From SUG1106 sp051883095 (GTDB lineage Bacteria; Bacillota; Clostridia; Peptostreptococcales; Anaerovoracaceae), in assembly GCA_051883095.1 (NCBI GenBank), contig JBJETB010000046.1, positions 1 through 9,540 of the forward strand: 9,540 bases of DNA, written 5' to 3'. The translations under genes and the position numbers were made by a program. Numbering within the stretch: position 1 is the stretch's first letter; each line of letters begins with the position of its first letter. Below, piece by piece: positions 1-5,969 of this stretch. Under the pieces are notes generated by a model, which was not told the origin of the DNA, made no database searches, and worked only from the letters and a program-made list of their open reading frames with translations.

Positions 1-52
1 TGTACGTACGGTTCGGAGGCGGGGGTACTGCGTATGCAGGCCCCTAGCCTAT
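1..52 (+). mobile_element. 3' end of a group II intron (domain V 3' strand and complete domain VI)
   Basis: The sequence folds as the end of a bacterial group II intron ribozyme. Positions 1-14 end in ACGGTTC, the conserved 3' strand of domain V; its partner strand (GAGCCGT type, with a GAAA loop) would lie upstream of the window. Domain VI is complete. A17-C20 pair with G47-T50, A46 is bulged, G21-G25 pair with C41-T45, and C28-C31 pair with G36-G39 around the loop at 32-35. A46 lies seven bases from the 3' end, the expected place of the branch-point adenosine. The intron ends AT at 51-52, matching the AY rule. The intron body, and any reverse transcriptase/maturase gene, is outside the window. 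The downstream reading frame opens directly at 53, which supports this splice junction. Confidence 0.83.
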
Positions 53-124
53 GGATTTCTGACTCTTGCCGGGGGTGTAATCATTACCTTTACCAAGGAA
101 ATCCTGAATATGATTACAGGATAA
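53..124 (+). CDS. C-terminal 3' exon of a small membrane protein (Maff2/VirB2-like), split by the intron
   Basis: The 23 codons after the intron end read as a hydrophobic peptide: Gly-Phe-Leu at the start, then LAGGVIITFTKEILNMITG, then TAA at 122-124. In this family of elements the gene just before virB6 usually encodes a short pilin-like or Maff2-type membrane protein whose C-terminus has a glycine-rich hydrophobic segment. The position and composition fit, but only the tail is visible, so the family is an inference. The frame is in phase with the intron boundary: codon 1 of the exon is bases 53-55. Correct splicing should therefore restore the protein, and without splicing the product would be truncated. 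It is possible that this is a different short membrane gene. Confidence 0.5.
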   Translation, partial: GFLTLAGGVIITFTKEILNMITG

Positions 125-144
125 GACAAAAGACTGGTTAAGTA

Positions 145-173
145 TTGACAATTTGAAACCCCTAATGTATGAT
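145..173 (+). promoter_or_regulatory. Sigma-A type promoter of the DprA-like gene
   Basis: A perfect -35 box TTGACA (145-150) and a -10 box TATGAT (168-173, five of six matches) are separated by exactly 17 bp (151-167). Transcription would begin near 180, leaving a short leader that contains the ribosome binding site at 194-200. The promoter starts 20 bp after the stop codon of the preceding small membrane gene. It would give the DprA-like gene expression independent of the conjugation operon. Confidence 0.8.
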
Positions 174-193
174 ACAAGAAAAGAATTATACAA

Positions 194-200
194 AAAGGTG
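194..200 (+). promoter_or_regulatory. Ribosome binding site that fixes the DprA-like start at 207
   Basis: AAAGGTG lies six bases before ATG 207. The two earlier in-frame starts, TTG 153 and ATG 165, lie inside the promoter spacer, would not be in the mRNA, and have no Shine-Dalgarno sequence. Confidence 0.7.
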
Positions 201-206
201 TTATCA

Positions 207-1397
207 ATGAACTATGAAGAACTGGCAAACAAACTGTATTTTGCAAAAGAAGCCGCAGATTATTTAGGAATTACGCCTCAAAGATTGAGCCAATTGGTAC
301 ATGATGGGAAGATCATTCCGCTAAAGAAGAATAACTCGGGAACTGTTTTTCATATTGATGAATTACAGAAAAGAAAAGAGGAGTTACAAATTTTTGATGA
401 ATGTAAGAAAGGGGGACGAAGCGGAATGTTTTTGATTGACAATGAAGTGAAGCAGGAAGCACTAAATTTCGCAACACTGATGAATGTTTTAAATTATACA
501 GAACAAAAATTAGAACCGTTATTTGAAGAATTTTCAGAGAAGCATGATGTTACAATTCCAATGACTGAAAAAAACATCATTCAGGAATATTCAACTTTCT
601 TTCAGATTTTTAACTCCGAGAAGATAAAGAGAATGTATGCTTTTGCAGCAAAGGAGTTTTCCAAGCTTAAAGCGGATGATGAAATAATTAAGCGTGGATT
701 TTTGGATTATCCTCCGCTTTTAAGTAAAACCAAACAAGCACCCAGATTTTTGTATGTGAGAGGGAGGAAAGCACTTTTACAAGAAAAGAGAACCGTTGCT
801 TTAGTAGGTTCAAGACAGGCTTCCGAAGAGGCAAAAAAAAATACAGAGAGAGTCGCAGAGCTTCTTGGCAGAAACGGAATTATTATTGTTTCTGGGTTGG
901 CAAAGGGAATTGATGTTACGGCGCATAAAAGTGCTTTGGAGCATCATTACAATACAATCGCTGTCATTGGAACAAACCTGAATCAGTATTATCCAATTGA
1001 GAACAAGGAAGTTCAGTTGGAAATTGAGAAGAAGGGCCTGGTTGTTTCGCAATTTTCGCCTGCGACAAAGACTGAACGCTGGTTTTTTCCATTAAGAAAC
1101 GGTGTAATGAGCGGCCTTTCGTTAGCAACAGTTATCATGGAGGCAGGAGAAACTTCTGGTGCTTTAAAACAGGCAGACTTTGCCATAAAGCAGGGGCGTC
1201 AAATTTTAATTCCGTCAAAAGCGTTAGAGCTAAAAACGATTACATGGCCGAAGAAATATGTGGAACAGGGTGCTCAAGTTGTAACGTCTCCTAAGGACAT
1301 CATTCAAAAATTAGCTGAGAATCATGTCTTTAATGGAGAGAGGGAAATGGAAGCACAGTTGAGCTTTAACAGTTTTCTTAAAGAACCAGTAAAGTGA
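207..1397 (+). CDS. DprA/Smf-like Rossmann-fold protein with N-terminal helix-turn-helix
   Basis: The product is 396 aa from ATG 207. Residues 5-50 look like a MerR/excisionase-type helix-turn-helix (AKEAADYLGITPQRLSQLV, then a basic strand and HIDEL). Residues 60-170 form an unassigned, largely helical linker. Residues 170-390 match the DprA/Smf core: YPPLL, VGSRQAS (200-206), SGLAKGID (229-236), a YP motif near 260, FPLRNG (294-299) and a MEAGETSGAL segment from 311. Canonical DprA loads RecA on incoming single-stranded DNA. This protein differs in its DNA-binding N-terminus and in having RNG where DprA commonly has RNR. The Rossmann domain belongs to the SLOG superfamily, which includes nucleotide-signal binders in phage defence. 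I infer an accessory DNA-processing, regulatory or defence role rather than housekeeping competence. The gene is very AT-rich (about 30% GC in a sampled 60-base stretch) and has its own promoter and terminator. Confidence 0.82.
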   Translation: MNYEELANKLYFAKEAADYLGITPQRLSQLVHDGKIIPLKKNNSGTVFHIDELQKRKEELQIFDECKKGGRSGMFLIDNEVKQEALNFATLMNVLNYTEQKLEPLFEEFSEKHDVTIPMTEKNIIQEYSTFFQIFNSEKIKRMYAFAAKEFSKLKADDEIIKRGFLDYPPLLSKTKQAPRFLYVRGRKALLQEKRTVALVGSRQASEEAKKNTERVAELLGRNGIIIVSGLAKGIDVTAHKSALEHHYNTIAVIGTNLNQYYPIENKEVQLEIEKKGLVVSQFSPATKTERWFFPLRNGVMSGLSLATVIMEAGETSGALKQADFAIKQGRQILIPSKALELKTITWPKKYVEQGAQVVTSPKDIIQKLAENHVFNGEREMEAQLSFNSFLKEPVK

Positions 1398-1417
1398 GAA
1401 CAAAATTGAAAGCGTAT

Positions 1418-1452
1418 AAGGGGACATTTTTCAGTCTCCTTTTTTATTTTTT
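1418..1452 (+). terminator. Intrinsic terminator after the DprA-like gene
   Basis: AAGGGGAC (1418-1425) pairs with GTCTCCTT (1434-1441), one pair being G-T, around an 8-base loop. A T-rich tract interrupted by one A follows (1440-1452). It lies 20 bases past the stop codon of the DprA-like gene and just before the virB6 ribosome binding site, so it closes the accessory unit. It would also attenuate transcription entering virB6 from upstream. Confidence 0.72.
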
Positions 1453-1459
1453 GAAAACG

Positions 1460-1466
1460 GGAGGTG
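1460..1466 (+). promoter_or_regulatory. Ribosome binding site that fixes the VirB6-like start at GTG 1472
   Basis: GGAGGTG precedes GTG 1472 at normal spacing. The frame is open upstream to GTG 1394, but that start has no Shine-Dalgarno sequence and would translate straight through the terminator hairpin. Confidence 0.7.
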
Positions 1467-1471
1467 ATAAT

Positions 1472-2308
1472 GTGTCAGACAACTGGGTGGTGCAGAACCT
1501 ACAGAATGCACTTACGACCTGGAATGAAAAACTGTCGGAAATATGGGTGCTGCTCACGGAAGAGCCGGAGAATTTTAAAGGCGGGACAATATGGCAAGCA
1601 ATCGTTGACATTCACGGAGCACTGCAGGCAATCGGAGTTGCCTTGCTGGTGCTCTTTTTTCTTGTCGGAATGATGAAAACCTGCGGCAGCTTTGCTGACG
1701 TAAAAAAACCGGAGCATGCACTGAAGCTGTTTATAAGGTTTATCATAGCAAAAGGAATGATTACTTACGGGATGGAACTGATGCTTGCAATTTTTGAGAT
1801 ATTGCAGGGAGTTATAAGTACAATTATGAGGACCGCAGGGCTGGGACGGACTCAGGGAATGAGCCTGCCGGATGTGATGATAACGGCCATTGAGGACTGC
1901 GGCTTTTTTGAGAGTATACCTCTGTGGGCCGTAACGCTGATTGGCAGCCTGGTAATCACGGTGCTTTCCTTTATCATTATTATGACTGTGTACGGGCGTT
2001 TTTTCAGACTATATATGTATACGGCAATAGCACCTATACCTCTCTCAACTGTTGCAGGCGAACCCTCACAGCACATAGGAATATCATTTATCAAATCCTA
2101 TGTTTCCGTCTGTATGGAAGGTGCCATAATTATCCTTGCATGTATCATTTTCTCTATGTTTGCTGCATCACCGCCGGTAATCGATGAGAATGCAGCAGCT
2201 GTATCGATGGTATGGTCGTACCTGGGCGAGCTCATATTCAATATGCTTGTGCTTGTGGGAATGATTAAACTGTCGGATAGAGTCGTTAAAGAAATGATGG
2301 GGCTATGA
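1472..2308 (+). CDS. virB6: VirB6/TrbL-like T4SS inner-membrane channel protein
   Basis: The protein is 278 aa from GTG 1472. It is a polytopic membrane protein with hydrophobic segments near residues 51-68, 87-116, 150-172, 213-234 and 252-266. The segment around residues 175-205 (GRFFRLYMYTAIAPIPLSTV, then GEPSQHIGISFIKSY) is characteristic of the VirB6/TrbL family of ICE proteins encoded just before prgI and virB4. In conjugation these proteins form the inner-membrane part of the translocation channel. The N-terminus (WVVQNLQNALTTWNEKLSEIW) is amphipathic and probably cytoplasmic or peripheral. In other elements of this type the gene directly follows the small pilin-like gene; here a DprA-like unit separates them. 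The family call is by resemblance to recalled members. The neighbouring prgI and virB4 genes support it strongly. Confidence 0.85.
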   Translation: MSDNWVVQNLQNALTTWNEKLSEIWVLLTEEPENFKGGTIWQAIVDIHGALQAIGVALLVLFFLVGMMKTCGSFADVKKPEHALKLFIRFIIAKGMITYGMELMLAIFEILQGVISTIMRTAGLGRTQGMSLPDVMITAIEDCGFFESIPLWAVTLIGSLVITVLSFIIIMTVYGRFFRLYMYTAIAPIPLSTVAGEPSQHIGISFIKSYVSVCMEGAIIILACIIFSMFAASPPVIDENAAAVSMVWSYLGELIFNMLVLVGMIKLSDRVVKEMMGL

Positions 2309-2321
2309 TTTACAAAAAGTT

Positions 2322-2350
2322 TTGCAAAGAATGTTGTTTTATGATAAAAT
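2322..2350 (+). promoter_or_regulatory. Promoter of the MNT-HEPN operon
   Basis: TTGCAA (2322-2327, four of six matches to the -35 consensus) lies 17 bp before TAAAAT (2345-2350, five of six matches to the -10 consensus). The -10 is preceded by TGA, giving an extended TGn -10 that compensates for the weaker -35. It lies in the 74-bp gap after virB6 and would start transcription about 25 bp before the MNT gene. Confidence 0.6.
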
Positions 2351-2382
2351 TCTTTTGAAGAAAGCGGAAAGGAGGATGCAAT

Positions 2383-2727
2383 ATGCCATATACTCAGAAG
2401 GTTGCAGATACACTGAAAAAGATTGTAGATTCGGTAAACGCAGAAATGCCTGATATTGTGGACCAGATTATTTTGTATGGTTCTTATGCAAGAGGAGATT
2501 ATTCTCCGGAATCGGATCTTGATATTATGCTTTTGATGAACTGCGGTCATTCAGATGTAAAAAAGTTTCAAGGCGTTGTATGTAAAATTGCCAGTCGCAT
2601 TGGGCTGGAAGATGACATAGAGGTATCTATGACCATGCAGGATAAAAATACTTTTGAAAGAAGGCTTGCAATCTTACCGTTTTATCGCAATGTAAAGAAA
2701 GAGGGCGTGACACTTTATGAATCCTGA
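2383..2727 (+). CDS. MNT-type minimal nucleotidyltransferase (antitoxin of an MNT-HEPN pair)
   Basis: The protein is 114 aa, with a perfect AAAGGAGG ribosome binding site (2368-2375) seven bases before ATG 2383. It carries the polymerase-beta-type signature GSX10DXD. Gly33-Ser34 begin it in the run GSYARGDYSPESDLDIML, and Asp45 and Asp47 are the metal ligands. An acidic strand DDIEVSM (77-83) probably supplies the third carboxylate. The size and compact fold match minimal nucleotidyltransferases. In studied MntA-HepT pairs the MNT protein neutralises the HEPN ribonuclease by transferring AMP to a tyrosine. The stop codon overlaps the next gene by 11 bases, as expected for a co-translated toxin-antitoxin pair. 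All catalytic residues look intact. Confidence 0.9.
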   Translation: MPYTQKVADTLKKIVDSVNAEMPDIVDQIILYGSYARGDYSPESDLDIMLLMNCGHSDVKKFQGVVCKIASRIGLEDDIEVSMTMQDKNTFERRLAILPFYRNVKKEGVTLYES

Positions 2728-3151
2728 TAAAGAATTGAAGGCTCTGGCTTGTTATCGTTTTGAACAGTCTTTGGAATGCCTACAGTCAGCAAGAGTTTTA
2801 GCTGGGTGCAACGATTATCGAGGTGCGGCAAATCGGTCATATTACGCATTCTTTCATGCTATGCGCAGTGTTTTCGCACTGTACAATAAGGACTTTTCGA
2901 AACATAGCGGAGTAGCAGCAAATTTTCGGAAAGATTTCATAAAAAATGGGACGTTTGATGTTGTTTTTTCAGATATGATAAAGAGTGCATTCTATATCAG
3001 AAATAACAGCGATTATGATGATTTTTATGTCATCTCGAAATCAGATGTCCAGGAACAGATAAAAAACGCAGAAATGTTTTGCACAGCTGTCAGAGATTTT
3101 TTAGAACAAAATGGTGTTGAACTGCAAAACAACTGCGACAATGAAAAATAG
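2717..3151 (+). CDS. HEPN-domain protein (toxin partner of the MNT protein)
   Basis: The protein is 144 aa from ATG 2717, inside the end of the MNT gene; AAAGAGGG at 2697-2704 is the likely ribosome binding site. It is an all-helical HEPN domain. An early helix ends in ANRSYYAFFHAMRSVFAL (38-55), the usual HEPN (PF05168) signature. A later helix carries RNNSDYDDFY (95-104). RNase HEPN toxins usually have RX4-6H. Here the arginine is present (Arg95), but the His position is a tyrosine (Tyr100), giving RX4Y. Tyr100 or Tyr104 is also a candidate target for adenylylation by the partner MNT enzyme. The protein may therefore be a toxin of the RXXXDY subtype or a non-nucleolytic HEPN. The gene is AT-rich (about 30% GC in a sampled stretch), unlike the flanking conjugation genes. 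Confidence 0.88.
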   Translation: MNPDKELKALACYRFEQSLECLQSARVLAGCNDYRGAANRSYYAFFHAMRSVFALYNKDFSKHSGVAANFRKDFIKNGTFDVVFSDMIKSAFYIRNNSDYDDFYVISKSDVQEQIKNAEMFCTAVRDFLEQNGVELQNNCDNEK

Positions 3152-3169
3152 AAAAGATGACAGCTTTAC

Positions 3170-3206
3170 AGCAGTCCGCTCAAGTGGCAGGCTGCTTTTT
3201 TTCTTT
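3170..3206 (+). terminator. Intrinsic terminator after the MNT-HEPN operon
   Basis: AGCAG (3170-3174) pairs with CTGCT (3192-3196). The stem continues with T-G, C-G, one C-A mismatch, G-C, C-G and T-G pairs up to a short loop. Seven T residues (3196-3202) and a further T-rich tail follow. It lies 19 bases after the HEPN stop codon and 20 bases before prgI. Confidence 0.75.
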
Positions 3207-3226
3207 AGATAAAGAAGGGATCTTTA

Positions 3227-3655
3227 ATGGAAATAAAAACGAATAAAGAAATCAGGGACTATAAAGAGTCCATATTTTGGGGACTGTCGCTGCGGCAGTT
3301 CCTTTTTTCGTGCCTGGGTATAGCGGTATCGGTGGGAATATATTTTCTGCTGAGAAATCGGCTTGGCACAGGAGCCGTATCGTGGGCATGTATCTTTGGT
3401 ATGCTGCCGTGTGCGCTGCTGGGTTTTGTAACATATAACAAAATGCCGGCAGAAAAGTTTTTATGGGCAGTCATCAAGTCGGAAATCCTGACACCGAAGA
3501 AGCTTACGGTAAAGACAACGAATATATATTACAGCTTAATAAATGAAAGGCAGGAAATGTACAGTGATAAGAAAAACAGAGTCGAAAAGAAGAAAAGAAT
3601 ACGTCAAAATGCCTCGGAGCGTGCAGGACACCATTCCGGTAAAAATCGTTTATGA
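3227..3655 (+). CDS. prgI: PrgI-family T4SS membrane protein
   Basis: The protein is 142 aa from ATG 3227, with AAAGAAGGGA (3211-3220) as ribosome binding site. It begins with a basic stretch and IFWGLSLRQFLFS, then two transmembrane segments (about 23-42 and 49-70), then EKFLWAVIKSEILTPKKL (76-93). This is the recognisable PrgI layout: a short two-helix inner-membrane protein encoded immediately before the VirB4 ATPase. It is a structural component of the mating channel. The last 30 residues are very basic (KKNRVEKKKRIRQNASERAG) and overlap the start of virB4 in another frame. They look like out-of-frame coding rather than conserved sequence, because members that I recall end soon after the NERQEMY region. 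A lost stop codon or a shift in the overlap is therefore possible. Confidence 0.85.
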   Translation: MEIKTNKEIRDYKESIFWGLSLRQFLFSCLGIAVSVGIYFLLRNRLGTGAVSWACIFGMLPCALLGFVTYNKMPAEKFLWAVIKSEILTPKKLTVKTTNIYYSLINERQEMYSDKKNRVEKKKRIRQNASERAGHHSGKNRL

Positions 3656-5888
3656 CGACGGGATATTTTGTGTAGGTAAGAATCAGTTCAGCAGAACATA
3701 CCGCTTTGAAGATATAAACTATCAGGTGGCATCGGAAGAAGACAAGGAAACTATGTTTGAGAAGTACAGCGGACTCCTTAACTCCTTGGATAGCAGTGCG
3801 GATACTAAGATAACCATATTCAACCGCAAACTTAACACGGCGGAATTCAAGAGCAGAATCCTCATTGACAGAGCAGATGACAGTCTGGATATGTATAGGG
3901 AAGAATATAACCGTATGCTGCTTCACAAGGGAAATGCGGGCAATTCCATTACACAGGAAAAATACATCACTGTAACTATTGCAGAGAAATCCGTGGAGGA
4001 CGCAAGAGTATATTTTCACAGATTTGGTGCGGAGCTTTCAATTCATCTGAATAAGCTGGGTTCCAAATGCACAGAACTTGGAGCTGTTGAACGGCTGCGC
4101 ATTCTGCATGACTTTTACAGAAGCGGCGAAGAAAGCAGCTTCGCTTTTGACATCAGCGAGAACCGAAAAAAAGGACACAGCTTCAAGGATTACATCTGCC
4201 CCGATTCTTTGGAAATCGGAAAAGACTATGTGAAAATGGGAGAGCGTTTCGCACGGGTGATATTCTTAAAGGAATATGCCAATTTCATCAGGGATGATTT
4301 TGTAACCGAACTGACCAACAGGTGTAAAAACATGATGCTGTCAATGGATGTGATTCCGGTATCCACAGGGGAAGCAGTAAAAGAGATAGAATCAAGGCTC
4401 CTTGGTGCGGAGACAAACATCACCAACTGGCAGAGAAGGCAGAACACGAATAATAACTTTTCGGCAGAGGTGCCATACGATATGGAGATGCAAAGAACGG
4501 AGCTGCGAGAATTTCTTGACGATATTTCAAACCGTGATCAGCGCATGATGCTGACGGTAATGACCCTTGTCCATACTGCTGAAACCATGGAGCAGCTTGA
4601 CCAGGATACCAAGGCGCTGCTTACAATGGGAAGAGAAAGGCTGTGCCAGCTTGCAGTGCTTAAGTTTCAGCAGCTTGACGGACTGAATACCGTGCTTCCT
4701 ATAGGCACACGAAAAATTGATACATTCAGAACTCTGACAACTGAATCTCTTGCAGTTATGATGCCTTTCAGGGTGCAGGAAATATCCCACCGGAAAGGCA
4801 TTTATTACGGGCAGAATATTGTCAGCAAGAATATGATTTTAGCTGACAGAAGGCAGCTTCTGAATGGAAATTCCTTTATTTTAGGGGTATCCGGCAGCGG
4901 CAAGTCCTTTGCGGCAAAATGCGAAATCACCAATCTGATGCTGGCCACCGATGCGGATATTTTGATAATAGATCCGGAAAGGGAGTACGCACCGCTTGTG
5001 CGGGCACTTGGCGGCGAGGTCATGGAAATCTCAGCCACGAGCCCGAAACATATTAATGCCATGGACATGACAAAGGGCTACGGGGAGATCAACCCGATTA
5101 TCGAAAAATCACAATTTCTGCAGTCGCTGTGTGAGCAGATTATCGCAGGCCATACCTTCAGCAGAGGGCAGCAGTCCATCATCGACCGCTGCACCGAAAG
5201 CGTCTATCGGTATTATATGCAGGGAAATTATCAGGGCGTTCCCCCTACTTTGCAGGATTTTCGGGAGGAACTCCTAAAACAGCCGGAACCGGAGGCACAT
5301 GCCCTTGCACTGGAATTAGAGCTGTTCACAAAGGGCAGCCTCAACACCTTTGCCCGGCAGACCAATGTGGATACGGAAAATCGCCTGATCTGCTACGACA
5401 TCATGGAGCTGGGAGAGCAGCTCCGTCCGGTAGGCATGCTTGTGATTTTAGACAGCATTCTCAACCGCATTACGGCGAATCGAAAGAAAGGCAGAAAAAC
5501 CTTCGTCTATATCGACGAAATCTACCTTTTGTTCATGCACGAATACTCCGCACAGTTTTTGTTCAAGCTCTGGAAACGTGTCAGAAAGTATGGCGCCTTC
5601 TGCACCGGAATCACGCAGGACGTGGAGGATCTTCTGCAATCTCACGTCGCCCGTACCATGCTTTCAAATTCCGAGTTTGTCATCATGCTGAATCAGGCAG
5701 CCACCAACCGGGAGGAACTTGCGGGGCTTCTTGATATTTCCGACACCCAGCTATCCTATATCACCGATGTGGACGCCGGACATGGCCTGCTCAAAATCGG
5801 CAGCAGCCTCGTTCCCTTTGAGAACCATTTCCCAAGAGACACAAGGCTCTATCAGCTCATGACCACCAAACCCGCCGACCGGGAGTAG
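3564..5888 (+). CDS. virB4: VirB4/TraE-type conjugation ATPase
   Basis: The product is 774 aa if begun at GTG 3564, which has an AGGCAGGA sequence eight bases upstream. ATG 3543 and ATG 3609 are alternatives. The N-terminal segment KMPRSVQDTIPVKIVYDDGI, followed by FSRTYRFEDINYQ, is typical of VirB4 proteins of Gram-positive ICEs. The ATPase domain carries Walker A GVSGSGKS (441-448) and Walker B VYIDEIYLLF with Asp651-Glu652. The segment TGITQDVEDLL and a later LLNQAATNREEL-like region are the usual C-terminal RecA-fold motifs. VirB4 powers assembly and substrate movement in the mating channel from the cytoplasmic face. The gene overlaps prgI by 92 bases. GC content rises along the gene, from about 35-38% in early samples to 53-58% in late ones, which suggests mosaic ancestry. 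No frameshift or missing motif is seen. Confidence 0.95.
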   Translation: MIRKTESKRRKEYVKMPRSVQDTIPVKIVYDDGIFCVGKNQFSRTYRFEDINYQVASEEDKETMFEKYSGLLNSLDSSADTKITIFNRKLNTAEFKSRILIDRADDSLDMYREEYNRMLLHKGNAGNSITQEKYITVTIAEKSVEDARVYFHRFGAELSIHLNKLGSKCTELGAVERLRILHDFYRSGEESSFAFDISENRKKGHSFKDYICPDSLEIGKDYVKMGERFARVIFLKEYANFIRDDFVTELTNRCKNMMLSMDVIPVSTGEAVKEIESRLLGAETNITNWQRRQNTNNNFSAEVPYDMEMQRTELREFLDDISNRDQRMMLTVMTLVHTAETMEQLDQDTKALLTMGRERLCQLAVLKFQQLDGLNTVLPIGTRKIDTFRTLTTESLAVMMPFRVQEISHRKGIYYGQNIVSKNMILADRRQLLNGNSFILGVSGSGKSFAAKCEITNLMLATDADILIIDPEREYAPLVRALGGEVMEISATSPKHINAMDMTKGYGEINPIIEKSQFLQSLCEQIIAGHTFSRGQQSIIDRCTESVYRYYMQGNYQGVPPTLQDFREELLKQPEPEAHALALELELFTKGSLNTFARQTNVDTENRLICYDIMELGEQLRPVGMLVILDSILNRITANRKKGRKTFVYIDEIYLLFMHEYSAQFLFKLWKRVRKYGAFCTGITQDVEDLLQSHVARTMLSNSEFVIMLNQAATNREELAGLLDISDTQLSYITDVDAGHGLLKIGSSLVPFENHFPRDTRLYQLMTTKPADRE

Positions 5889-5903
5889 CCCATAAAATTA
5901 GTA

Positions 5904-5932
5904 TGGATTTTAGGAAGAAAAAATAATATAAT
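5904..5932 (+). promoter_or_regulatory. Probable promoter of the AlbA_2/Schlafen-like gene
   Basis: A perfect TATAAT (5927-5932) lies in the 81-bp gap after virB4. The -35 region at about 17 bp spacing (5904-5909, TGGATT) matches the consensus poorly. The gap is very A-rich, so chance is not excluded. The start point would fall about 30 bases before ATG 5970. Confidence 0.45.
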
Positions 5933-5969
5933 AATAAAAACACATTTTCGATGAAAAGAGGATTTGTAC

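Noticed and set aside
153..206. Longer N-terminus for the DprA-like protein from TTG 153 or ATG 165
   Set aside because: Both codons lie between or beside the -35 and -10 boxes and lack a ribosome binding site; ATG 207 has one.
1394..1471. VirB6-like gene beginning at GTG 1394, overlapping the DprA-like stop codon as GTGA
   Set aside because: The extra 26 residues would be encoded by a terminator hairpin and its T-tract, without a Shine-Dalgarno sequence; GTG 1472 has GGAGGTG.
3504..4019. Minus-strand 171-codon frame opposite prgI/virB4
   Set aside because: It is antisense to the conserved VirB4 N-terminus, with no recognisable domain or good ribosome binding site.
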